Shown here piece by piece: positions 43,382-55,300 of a DNA stretch of 55,479 bases (its first letter is position 1; each line of letters opens with the position of its first letter). The position numbers and the translations under genes were made by a program. The stretch lies in the NCBI RefSeq assembly GCF_002250655.1, contig NZ_NOZR01000036.1, positions 1 through 55,479 on the forward strand, read 5' to 3'. This stretch comes from Mycolicibacterium sphagni. Lineage in GTDB: Bacteria; Actinomycetota; Actinomycetes; Mycobacteriales; Mycobacteriaceae. The notes beneath the pieces were generated by a model. The model was given only the letters and a program-made list of their open reading frames with translations. It ran no database searches and was not told where the DNA came from.

Positions 43382-46300
43382 TCAGGACATCTGCTCGCTC
43401 AACTGTCGCACTGTCGGCACGTCGAACAGAGTCAGCAGCGATACCTCGACACCGAGCTCGGCCTTGATCGCGGCAACTGTCCGCATCGCCGATAGCGAAT
43501 CGCCACCGAGATCGAAGAACGAGTCGTCCGCGCCGACGCGTTCCAACCCGAGCACCCGGCCGATAATGTCGCACAGCGCCTGTTCGATATCGGTGGCCGG
43601 CGGCGTGTAACCGCCCGCGGTGTCGCGGCGTTCAGCCGGCTGTCTTCGACTGTCCCAGGGCTCCAGCGCGGCCAGCTCTGAGACGGTCGCCATCGTCGTC
43701 AACGCCTGATCGAGTTGCCTGATAAACCGCTGAATACTGTTGTCGTCAAATACATCAGTGCGGTATTGGATTCGAAGATCCAGCTCGTTCCCCGGCACCG
43801 CTTGGACTGTCAGCGGGTAGTGGTAGTAGTCGCGGCTGTCGACGTCGGTGACGCTCAAGCCGTCCGCACCTGATAGCAAGGACGTGTCGGTGGGATAGTT
43901 CTCGAACACGAAGACGGTGTCGAACAGTCGTTCCCGGCCGGCGATCCGGTGAATTTCGTTGAGCCCCAGATGCTCGTGCTCGAGTGTGCGGTAGCGGGCC
44001 TGCTGCAACTCATCGAGCAGTTCGGCCACACCCGCGTCGGGCGAGATGTTCACCCGAAGCGGCACCGTGTTGATCAACAGGCCCACCATCGAATCCGCAC
44101 CCGCCACCTCGGCCGGCCGGCCCGCGACCACGACACCGAAGGTGATCTCACGCTGGCCGGTCATTGCCGCCAACAACTGTGTCCAGGCCGCCTGCAGCAC
44201 GGTACTGACAGTGGTCTGATGTGAGCGCGCCAGGTCGTTCAGTGCCTGCGTGGTCTCTTCGGAGACCCGCAGTGAGAGGACGTCTCTGGGTCCGGACCTG
44301 ATGCCCGCTGGTCCGATCAGGGTCGCAGTATCCAGGCCCGCCAACGCTTCTCGCCAGGCTGATCGCGCGGCGTCGATGTCGCGATCGGCCAGCCAGTCGA
44401 TGAATCGGCGGTACGGCACGGCGGCGGGCAATCGCTGACCGTAGTAGCCGGCGAAAACCTCTTGCAGCAGCACGCCGAGCGACCAGCCGTCGAGCAGGAT
44501 GTGGTGATTGGTCAACACCAGCCGGTGCTGATCCGGGGCAATGCGGATCAGCACCGCCCGGAAGGCGCTCTGCTCAGCCAGATCACACACCGCGGCCCGC
44601 TCGGCCACACACAGCCGTTCGATCTGTTCGTCGCGGTCCTCGGCGCGGGTGAGGTCGACGTACTGCCATGGCACCACTGGATCGGCCGGGATGACCTGGA
44701 CCGGCTCCCCATCGGCAGGGCCGCAGAACCGTGCCACCAGGTTGGGATGCCGTTGCACCGCCGCCTGGACGGCCTCGTGCAGCCGGTACGGGTCGAGCCG
44801 CCCGCTGAGGGCGACGCCCATTTGCACCCCGTACACGTCATCACCAGAACTGTGAGCGACGTTGGCGTGGAACAACAATCCGTGCTGCAGCGGCGTCAGC
44901 GGCAGGATATCGGCGACATCGTGGGCTTGGCACAGTTCGTCGATCTGCTCTTGCGTCAGGCGGGCGGGCGCGATATCCGACGGCGTCAGTCCCCCACCGC
45001 CGCCGTGCACGTGCGCGCAGATTCCGGCGAGAGCGTCGAACCACAGCCCGGACAGTCGCGCGACCTGTGCGTGGTCCAGCGCCGAGAGCGCCCAGGTCCA
45101 GCCCGCCCGCAGGCGCGGCCCGTCGGCCGTTTCCACAGTGCCGGCATTGAGTTCGACGGTGTGCATCAAAGGCATGGGGACCGCCGCCGCGGGGCCGGTC
45201 ACCTTCCAGCCGTCTTCGCGGATCTCCCAGAAGTCACCGGATACCTGGCCACTGCCGGCGCCCATCCGGCCCAGATAGTTGAAACCGATTGTGGGATCGG
45301 CACCGTCGAGGTGGACATCTGTGTTGAGGTAACGCAACAGGCCGTAGGTCAACCCGTCCGGCAAGGCCCGAAGCTGCTCCTTGGCGTCCTTGATGATGGC
45401 ACCCAGCACCGGGTCGCCGGTCAGCACCTGTCCCCAGTCGAGCCCGCCGACCGCAAGCGATACCGGATACTTGGTGGTGAACCAGCCCACCGTTCGTGAC
45501 AGGTCGACAGCGTCGATATCGGAGGCCACTTCTTCCTGGCGGCCGTGCCCTTCGGCGTCGATGACGACGGGTGAGTCTGCCGTGCCGAGGAATTCGCCCA
45601 GCGCCAACCCGAACGCGATCAACAGGATGTCGTTGATTCCGGCGTGGAACGCGGAGGGCACTTCGCCGAGCAGCATCCGGGTGGTCTCGGTGTCCAGCTC
45701 GACTGACAAGCTGCCGGCGTTGGCGTAGGTATCGATCCCAGGTTGGACAGCAGGCAGTGGCGCGGGTACAGCCGTGATGGCCCGCCACCGCTCGGCCTGG
45801 CTGACCACCTCCGGGTGGTACGCGTGCTCGGCCAGGATCGACGCCCAGCGGTTGAACGATGTCCGCGGCGCGGGCAGCGACACGGGCTGTCCGCCGTGCA
45901 GCTGTGCCCAGGCGAGGTTGAAGTCCTCCAACAAGATTCGCCAGGAGACACCGTCGACGGCCAGATGATGGACGATCATCAGCAACTGACCGGTGGGGAC
46001 GGCCCACAGCGCGCTGACCATCGAACCGGTCTCCGGGTTCAGCCTCGCCCGGGCCTTGGCCACCGCCTCTTCCGACAACACGTCGACCGTGTGGAGGCAC
46101 ATGCGCGCGTCCACCGATTCGGGCTCGGGCACGGTCAGTGACCACCGGCCGTCTTCTCCGGCCGACACGCGTAGCCGCAACATCGCGTGCCGATCGAGTA
46201 TGGCTTGCAGAACCACCAGCACGTCGTCTTCTGTCACGCCGACCGGACCCTGGATCAGCACAGTCTGGTTGAACTGATCGACCGGACCGGGCACGTCATG

Positions 46301-49300
46301 CAGCCACCGCATGATGGGCGTCGCGAGCAACGGACCGACGCCGTCGTCGAGCACATCGGAGTCGGTGCCGGCGAGCGTGGCGACCCGGGCCAGCCCGGCC
46401 ACCGTCTGTTCGACGAAGATGTCGCGCGGGCGGCAGAGCACGCCTGCGGCACGTGCCCGCGCGACCACCTGCATCGACAGGATGCTGTCGCCGCCCAGCT
46501 CGAAGAAGGATTCGTCGACGCCGACCCGCTCGAGTCCGAGGACTTGGGCGTAGATGGCCGCCAGGGTTTCCTCCATCTCGCCTTCTGGCGCTCGGTAGGA
46601 GTCGACGTCCTGGTAGTCCGGCGCAGGCAAGGACTTGGTGTCGAGTTTTCCGTTGACCGTCAGCGGCAGCGCGGCGATGGCCACCACAGCCGACGGCACC
46701 ATGTACGACGGCAGCCGGTCACCCAGCACGGTGCGAGCGCTCGCCACATCCACGTCGCCAGTGACATAGCCGACGAGGCGTTTGTCGCCGGGGCGGTCTT
46801 CGCGGGCGATCACCACCGCCTGCTGGACGCCATCCAATTCGCTCAGTGCGGCCTGGATTTCGCCGAGTTCGATCCGATAACCGCGGATCTTCACCTGCTC
46901 GTCAGAGCGGCCCATGTAGCGCAGCTCGCCGTCAGCGCCCCAATACATCAGGTCACCAGTGCGATACATCCGCGCTCCGGGCTCCCCGAACGGGCACGCC
47001 ACGAACCGGGTCGACGACAGGCCGGCCCGGCCGATGTAGCCGTCGGCCACACCACCGCCGGCCACATACAACTCGCCGACCACCCCCGGCGGAACCGGCC
47101 GCAACAACGTATCCAGCACGAAAAAGCCCAGATGACCCAACGGCACCCCGATCGGACTGACCGCACTATCCACATCGGCGGCATGGATCTCGCGGAACGA
47201 GGCGTGCACCGTCGTTTCCGTGATGCCGTACATGTTGATCAGGCGGGGCGCAAGCGGATGATTCTCCATCCACGAGCGCATCCGTTGCGGTTCAAGCGCT
47301 TCCCCGCCGAACACCACCGCCTCCAATGCCAGCCGAGCACCGAGCTCGGGCTGGGCCGCGTCAGCGGACTGCAACGCATAGAACGCGGACGGGGTCTGGC
47401 TCAGCACAGTGACCCGCTCGGAGACCAGCAACGCGAGCAGATCCTCCGGCGAACGCACCACCCCATCAGGCACCACGACAACGCGGCCACCATAAAGCAG
47501 CGCACCCCAGATCTCCCACACCGAGAAATCGAACGCCAGGGAATGACACTGCGACCACGCGTGTCCCGCCAAGCCCATATCCGCGTCAAGAGTCTGCAGC
47601 AGCCGAATCACGTTGTGGTGCGGGATTTCCACACCCTTGGGTGTTCCCGTGGTGCCCGACGTGTAGATGACGTACGCGGCGTCATCGGCACGCGGCACCG
47701 GCAGCACGTGGCTGGTGTCGACTCCAGCGTCGGTCAGCTCTTTCGTGTCGATGATCGAAAGATCATGCCCATCAAGCTGTTCGACCAGCGCGGCGGTGGT
47801 GACGGCAGCGACCGGCTTGGAGTCGCCGAGCACAAACTGCCTGCGGGCCTCGGGCACCGACGGGTCGATCGGCACATACGTAGCACCGGTCTTCACCACC
47901 GCCACCATCGCCACGATCGCCTCGGCCGACCGCGGCAGCAGCAGCGCAACCCGCTCACCCGGCCCCGCCCCACGACCAACCAACACACGCGCGGCACGCT
48001 CAGCCGCCACATCCAACTCGCGGTACGTCATCGATACACCCTCGAACGACACCGCCACCGCATCCGGCGTCCGCACAACCTGCGCGGCGAACGTCGACGC
48101 GATCGATTCGGGGCTGGCGGCCGGCTGGAGCAGCGCCGCGCGGTTGCCGACCTCATCGAGGCGGGTGTGCTCAGCGGAGTCCAGGACATCCACTGCCGAC
48201 AAAGGCTGAGCCGGATCGGCAGTCATCTCCACCAGAACCCGCTGCAGTCGATCGACGAGTGCCCGGATGCTGGCCACATCGAAGACGTCAGTGCGGAATT
48301 CGACGCCGCCACCAATACCGGCAGGCTCGCCGGCCGCGTTCCACCGTTCGGCAAGGTTGAACGTGAGGTCCATGCGGGCTGTCTGGGTGTCCACCGCCAG
48401 CGGCTCGACCTGCAGATCACCCAGCGACAATCCCGCGGCGTCGCCCGCCTGCCAGCCAAAGTTCTGCCAGGCCAACACGACCTGCACCAGCGGGTGATGC
48501 GCCATGCTCCGGGTCGGCTTGAGGCGCTCCACCAACACTTCGAACGGCACGTTCTGATGCTCGTAGGCGGCCAGACTGCGTCGGCGGACCTGTGCCAGCA
48601 GATCGGCGAACGTCGGGTTGCCGGTCAGGTCAACCCGCAACACCAGGGTGTTGACGAAGAAGCCCACCAACTCGTCGAGCGCGGCGTCGCCTCGCCCGGC
48701 GATGGGGAATCCCACCCCGACGTCGTTACTGGCGCTCAGGTTCGACAGCAATACCGCCAAGGCGGTCTGCACCACCATGAAGCTGGTTGCGTTGTTTTCC
48801 CTGGCGATTCGGGTGATCTGCTCCTGCAGGTCGGCAGGCCAGTCAATGTCCAAGCGAGAACCGCGATAGTCCGCGACCGCCGGGTAGGGGCGATCGGTCG
48901 GCAGCTGCAGGTGTTCCGGCATGCCGGCCAGGGCGTCTTCCCAGTAGGCCAGCTCGCCGGTAATCCGGCTCTCGCTGTCGGCAAGGTCGCCGAGCTGATT
49001 GCGCTGCCACAGTGTGTAATCCACATACTGCACCGCCAGGTCGGCCCAACCTGGGGCCTCGCCGGCAGACCGGCTGGCGTAGGCCACACCCAGATCGCCC
49101 ACCAGTGGGGCCACCGACCAGCCGTCGGCTGCGATGTGGTGCACCACTGCGACCAACACATGCTCGTCGTCCGCGACGCGGAAAAGCCTTGCTTGCATGG
49201 GGATTTCGGTGGCCAATTCGAATGTGTAGCGCACTGCGGCATCGATGGCCGCCTGCAGTTGGCCGTCCGACCAACCGGTGGCATCGACGACGGTCCAGCC

Positions 49301-52300
49301 GAAGTCGGCCGGCCCGGCGGCCACCACCAGTTGATGAGGAACGCCGCCGTCCTCGGGAAACAGCGTGCGCAGGCTTTCCTGACGGTCCACCACATCGGCC
49401 AGCGCAGCACCCAGCGCATCGGTATCGAGCTGTCCACGCAGCCGCAACGCCACCGGCAGGTTGTAGATCGGAGACGGCCCCTGCAACTGGTCGATGAACC
49501 ACAACCGGTTCTGCGCGAACGACAGCGGAACGACGTCGGGGCGCTCCTGGGCCACCAATGGCTCGGACCCGCCGTCGCCACCATCGATACGCGGCGCCAG
49601 CTGGGCGATCGTCGGTGCCTCGAAGAGCACGCGCACCGGGATCCCGGCATCCAGGCTGCTGTTGATCCCGGCGATCAGGCGCATGGCAGACAGCGAATCG
49701 CCACCGAGGTCGAAGAACGAGTCGTCGACGCCGACGCGTTCCACACCGAGCACCTGGGCGAAGATGCCGGCCAGGATCTCTTCGGTCAGCGTGGACGGCG
49801 CCCGATAGCGGTCGGTGCCTTGGTAATCCGGCGCCGGCAGGGCGCGACGGTCGAGCTTGCCGCTGACCGTCAGGGGCAGCGCCGCCAGAGCCATCACCGC
49901 GGCCGGAACCATGTACGCCGGAAGGCGTTCGGCGAGCACGGTGCGCGCTTTGGCCGGGTCGGCCGTTCCGGTGATGTAGCCGACGAGGCGCTGGTCGCCG
50001 GGGCGGTCCTCGCGGGCGATCACCACAGCCGCCTCGACGCCGTCGACTTCGCTCAGCGCGGCCTGGATTTCGCCGAGTTCGATGCGATAACCGCGGATCT
50101 TGACCTGCTCGTCGGCACGCCCGAGGTATTGCAGCTGCCCGTCGGCGCGCCACTGCACCAAGTCGCCCGTGCGGTACATGCGCTCACCGGGTGCCCCGAA
50201 CGGTGACGCGACGAACCGCGACCCGGTAAGACCGGTGCGGCCGACATACCCGACGCCCACGCCGCGGCCCGCAACGTACAACTCGCCGACCACGCCTTGC
50301 GGCACCGGCTGCAGTCGCTCGTCGAGGACGAACAGCGCCGACGTCGCCACCGGGCCGCCGATCGGCGCAACGCCCAGATCCACCGATCCCGCGGTGAGCG
50401 GCACGCTCATGGATGCGTAAATCGTTGCCTCAGTGGGGCCGTAGGCGTTGATCACCACCCGACCTGGTGCCCACACGTCGACCACCTCGGCCGCGCAGGC
50501 CTCACCGCCAAGTAGCAGCGAGACCGACTCCAGTCCCTCCGGGTTAAGCGCATTCACGGCCGACGGGGTTTGAGTCAGCACGTTGACGTGTTCGGCGACC
50601 AGCAGGTCGTGGAAGTCGCTCGGCGAACGGACCACCGCATCGGGCACGACCACCAGCCGTCCGCCGGCCAACAGCGCGGCCCAGATCTCCCACACCGAGA
50701 AGTCGAATGCGTAGGAGTGACATTGCGTCCACACCTGCTCGGCGGGCAGCCCGACCGGCGGGGAGTCCGCCAGGTGGGCCAGGTTACGGTGGCTGATCGC
50801 AACACCTTTGGGTGTGCCGGTGGTGCCGGAGGTGTAGATCAGGTACGCGATATTGTCCGGGTCCGGGGCCGGCAGCGCGGTGTTGGGCAACGTCACGCCG
50901 GCGGTATCGAAGTCGGCGATGTCGAGGACCGACACGTCGTGTCCATCCAGCCGGGACCGCAGCGCCGCCGTGGTGACGACGACGGTCGGTGCGGCATCGG
51001 CCAACATGAACGCGATGCGAGAATCCGGCAACGCAGGGTCGATCGCCAAGTAGGAGGCCCCGGTTTTCAGGGCCGCGAGCATGGCCACGACGGCCTGCGC
51101 GGAGCGTTCCAGCAGCAGTGCCACGCACGCGCCCGCACGCACACCAGAATCAGAGAGCCAGTGCGCCAACCGGTTTGCGGACTCGTCAAGTTCGAAGTAG
51201 GTGATCGACCGGTCGCCATCGCTGAGCGCGATAACTTCGGGTGCGCGGGCTACCCGCGCGGCCAGCAGTTCAGGCACCGATACAGCGGCGTGCGCCCGCT
51301 GAGCCAGTAATGCCCGGTTGCCGACCTTGTCGAGATGGGCGCGTTCGGCTGGGTCTAGGACATCGATCGACGACAACCGCTGTGCCGGGTTGGCAGTCAT
51401 CGCCACCAGCACCCGTTCCAGCCGCTGCACCAGCGTCTCGATGCTGGCTGCGTCGAACACGTCGGTGCGGAACTCGACCATGCCACCGATCCCGGTGGGC
51501 TCACCTGCCTGGGTCCAGCGTTCGGTCAACGAGAATGCGAGATCCACACGTGCGGTGTGGGTGTCGAGCGGAAGCTGGGTGACTTGCAGGTCGCCCAACG
51601 CCATTGCGATCTCTTCGCTGGTCTCCCCTGGCAGGTTTTGCCAGGCCAGCATGACTTGGACCAGCGGATGATGATTCAGCGATCGGGTGGGCTTGAGCCG
51701 GTCGACGACGACTTCGAAGGGCACGTCTTGGTTCTCGTAGGCAGCCAGACTCCGTGTCCGCACCTGAGCCAGCAGCTCGGCGATGGTGGGGTCACCACCG
51801 GTATCGACCCGCAACACCAGTGTGTTGACGAAGAATCCCACCAACGCGTCGAGCGCGGGGTCGCGGCGCCCACCGATCGGGAATCCCACTGCCACATCGG
51901 AACTCGAGCTGAGCTTGCCAAGCAGCAGCGCCAGCGCTGCCTGAACCAGCATGAAGCTGGTCGCGTTGTGCTCCCTGGCCACCGCAGCGATCCGCTCCTG
52001 CAGCTCGATCGACCACTGCCACCCGATGGTCGCGCCGCGCTGATCCGCCACCGGCGGATACGGCCGGTCGGTCGGCAGCTGCAGCCGTTCGGGCATGCCC
52101 GCCAAGGCGTCTTCCCAATACGCCAGCTGCGCGGCGATCAGGCTGTTCCCGTCGTCCAGATCACCGAATTGCGCCCGCTGCCAGAGGGTGTAGTCGACGT
52201 ACTGGACCGGCAGGTCGGCCCACACAGGCTCCAGGCCTGCGGACCGGCAGACGTAGGCCACGCCCAGGTCGTGTACCAGTGGCCCGATCGACAGGCCGTC

Positions 52301-55300
52301 GGCAGCGATGTGGTGCGCCACTGACACGACGACATGCTCGTTGTCGCTGACGCGGAACAGCCGCGCCTGCATGGGAATTTCGGAGTCTAGATGGAATGAG
52401 TGCAGCGCCACTTCGGCGACCGCCTCGTCCAGCTGGGCTTGCGTCCAGCCGGCCGCATCGATGACATCCCAACCGAAGTCAGCCTGCACGGCGGGCACCA
52501 CGAGCTGCTGGGGGATCCCATCGGGCGCCGCGAACGTCGTGCGCAGGCTCTCATGGCGGCCCACCACATCGGCGAGCGCCGCACCGAGTGCCACCGTGTT
52601 CAGGTGGCCCTGCAACCGCAAGCCGACCGCCATGTTGTATGTCGGTGAGGGCCCCTGCAATTGGTCCAGGAACCACAGCCGGTTCTGCGAGAACGACAGG
52701 GGGATCACTGCCGGCCGTTCCATGGGTGCCAGCGGCTTCAATCGATCGTCGTCTCCACCGATGCGCGGCGCCAATTGGGCGATCGAAGGTGCCTCGAACA
52801 ATGTCCGCACCGAAAGGCGGGTGTTCAGACCGGCGTTGACCGCCGCGATCAGGCGCATCGCCGACAGTGAATCTCCACCGAGCTCGAAGAACGAATCGTC
52901 GACGCCGACACGATTGAGACCCAGCGTCCTGGCATAGATGCCAACCAGGATCTCCTCGACGGCGCTCGCCGGGGCGCGGTAGGCGTCGGTGTCCGCAAAT
53001 TCGGGTGCCGGCAATCCTTTTCGGTCGAGTTTGCCATTGACCGTTAACGGCAGTGTCTCGATCACCATGATCGCGGCGGGAACCATGTACTCGGGTAGCC
53101 GCTCGGCCAACGCCGCGCGCGCCGTTGCGGGATCCACCGATCCGGTGACGTAGCCCACCAGGCGCTTCTCGCCGGGGCGGTCCTCGCGGGCGATCACAAC
53201 CGCCTGCTGAACCCCGGGCACTTCGGCCAGGACGGCACGCACTTCACCGAGTTCGATGCGGTACCCGCGGATCTTCACCTGCTCGTCGGCGCGGCCCACG
53301 TAGCGCAGCTCGCCATCAGCGCCCCACCACACCAGGTCCCCGGTGCGATACATGCGGTCCCCCGGCGCCCCGAACGGGCAGGCGACGAAACGCGACGACG
53401 ACAGTCCCGGCCGTCGCCAATAGCCCAGACCTGCTTGCGGTCCCGCCACATAGAGATCGCCGACGACGCCGGCCGGCACCGGGCGCAGCCACTGATCCAG
53501 AACAAAGAACGCCAGGTCCGCCAGCGGGCCGCCGACCGGGCTGACATCGGAGTCGCCGGCAATGTCGGTTTGCACGATCTCCCGGAACGACGCGTGCACC
53601 GTGGTCTCAGTGGTGCCATAGAGATTGAACAGGCGCGGAGAACCGGGGTGGCCGTCCAGCCAGGTCCGAAGACGTTGTGGTTCAAGCGCTTCACCGGCGA
53701 AGATCACCGCGTGCAGCTTCAGCTGTCGTCCGATGGCGGGTTGCAGCGCGTCAGCGGTCTGCAGCGCGTAGAACGCCGACGGCGTCTGGGACAGGACGGT
53801 GACCTCTTCGGCGGCCAGCAGAGCGTGGAATTCCTCCGGCGTGCGGGCCACCGATTCGGGCACTATCAGCAGCCGGCCGCCGTACAACAGCGCGCCCCAC
53901 ATCTCGCAGACCGACACATCGAAGGCCAGTGAATGCCACAGCGACCAAACTTGCTCCACCATATCGATCTCGGTGTTCATGGCGTCCAGCAACCGGGTCA
54001 CGTTCTGGTGCGTAATCGCGACACCCTTGGGGATACCCGTGGTACCCGAGGTGTAGATCAGATAGGCGACGTCATCCGGCGCCGGAACGGCCAGTCCGGT
54101 ACTGGGCTGGTCGCCGACAGCAGGATCGTTGACATCGACGACCCGTAGATTTCGACCCGCCAGCCGATCAGCCAACTCCGCATTCGTGATCGCGGCCACG
54201 GGCGCGGCATCGTCGAGCACCAGCTGCATCCGCGCTGACGGCGCGGCGGGGTCGATCGGCACATAGGCCGCCCCGGTCTTGAGCACCGCCAGAATCGACA
54301 CGATCGCTTCCGCCGACCGGGGCAACAACAGCGCTATGCGCTGCCCGGGACCAATTCCCTTGTCCACCAATAAGTGCGCGAGCCGATTGGTGGCTTCGTC
54401 GAGTTCGCGGTAGGTCCACGAGCGCTCACCCCAGGTGAGCGCGAAAGCCTCCGGAACACGCGCCACCTGCGCGGCGAACAACGAAGGTATCGACGAGGAG
54501 GCGGACGGCGGCTGCATTAGCGCGGCCCGGTTGCTCCACTGGTCGAGGTGGGTGAGCTCAGCGTCGCCCAGCACATCGATCGACGACAGTGGGCGCTGCG
54601 GATCGGCGATCATGGCCGCCACGACACGTTTGAGCCGTTCGATCAGCGTTTCGACGTCGGCGGTGTCGAACACCTCGGTGTCATACTCGACCCGGAAAGT
54701 CAGTTCATCGCCCGGCAGGGCCTGTACGGCGATCGGGTAGTGGTTGTACTCGCGGTGCGCGAAGTTCGTAACGGCAAGGCCGTCGCTACCCGAGAGCTTG
54801 GCGGCATCAATCGGATAGTTCTCGTAAACGAAGAACGTGTCGAACAGGTGCTCCTGACCCGTCACACGGTGAATCTCGTTGAGCGCCAGGTGCTGATGTT
54901 CAAGCGTTTGGGCGTGATCGTTCCGCAGTTGCTCCAGCAGTCCGGCGGTGGTGGTCGTCGCGTCAATGCGCACCCGCACCGGCACCGTATTGATCAGCAG
55001 ACCCACCATCGAGTCGGCGCCCAGCACCTCATCCGGGCGACCCGACACCGTCGTACCGAACGCGACATCACGCTGACCCGTCAGCGACATCAACACCCGC
55101 GCATAAGCACCCTGCAACACCGAGCTGACCGTCGTATGAGACGACCGCGCCAGTGCGCCGAGCGCCCAAGTCGCCTGCCCGGACATCGTGGACGTCACGA
55201 CATCGCGTCGCCCCAGGCTCGCCCGGCCCGCAGCACCGACCAACGTCGGCGTATCGAACCCGGCCAGAACCTGCCGCCAGGCCGTACGCGCAGCCTCGAC

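Noticed and set aside
46187..50206. 1339-codon open frame on the plus strand
   Set aside because: Lies entirely antisense to the NRPS. Its composition (Arg/His/Gly/Asp-rich) is a shadow of high-GC codon bias, and its sequence repeats in step with the NRPS modules.
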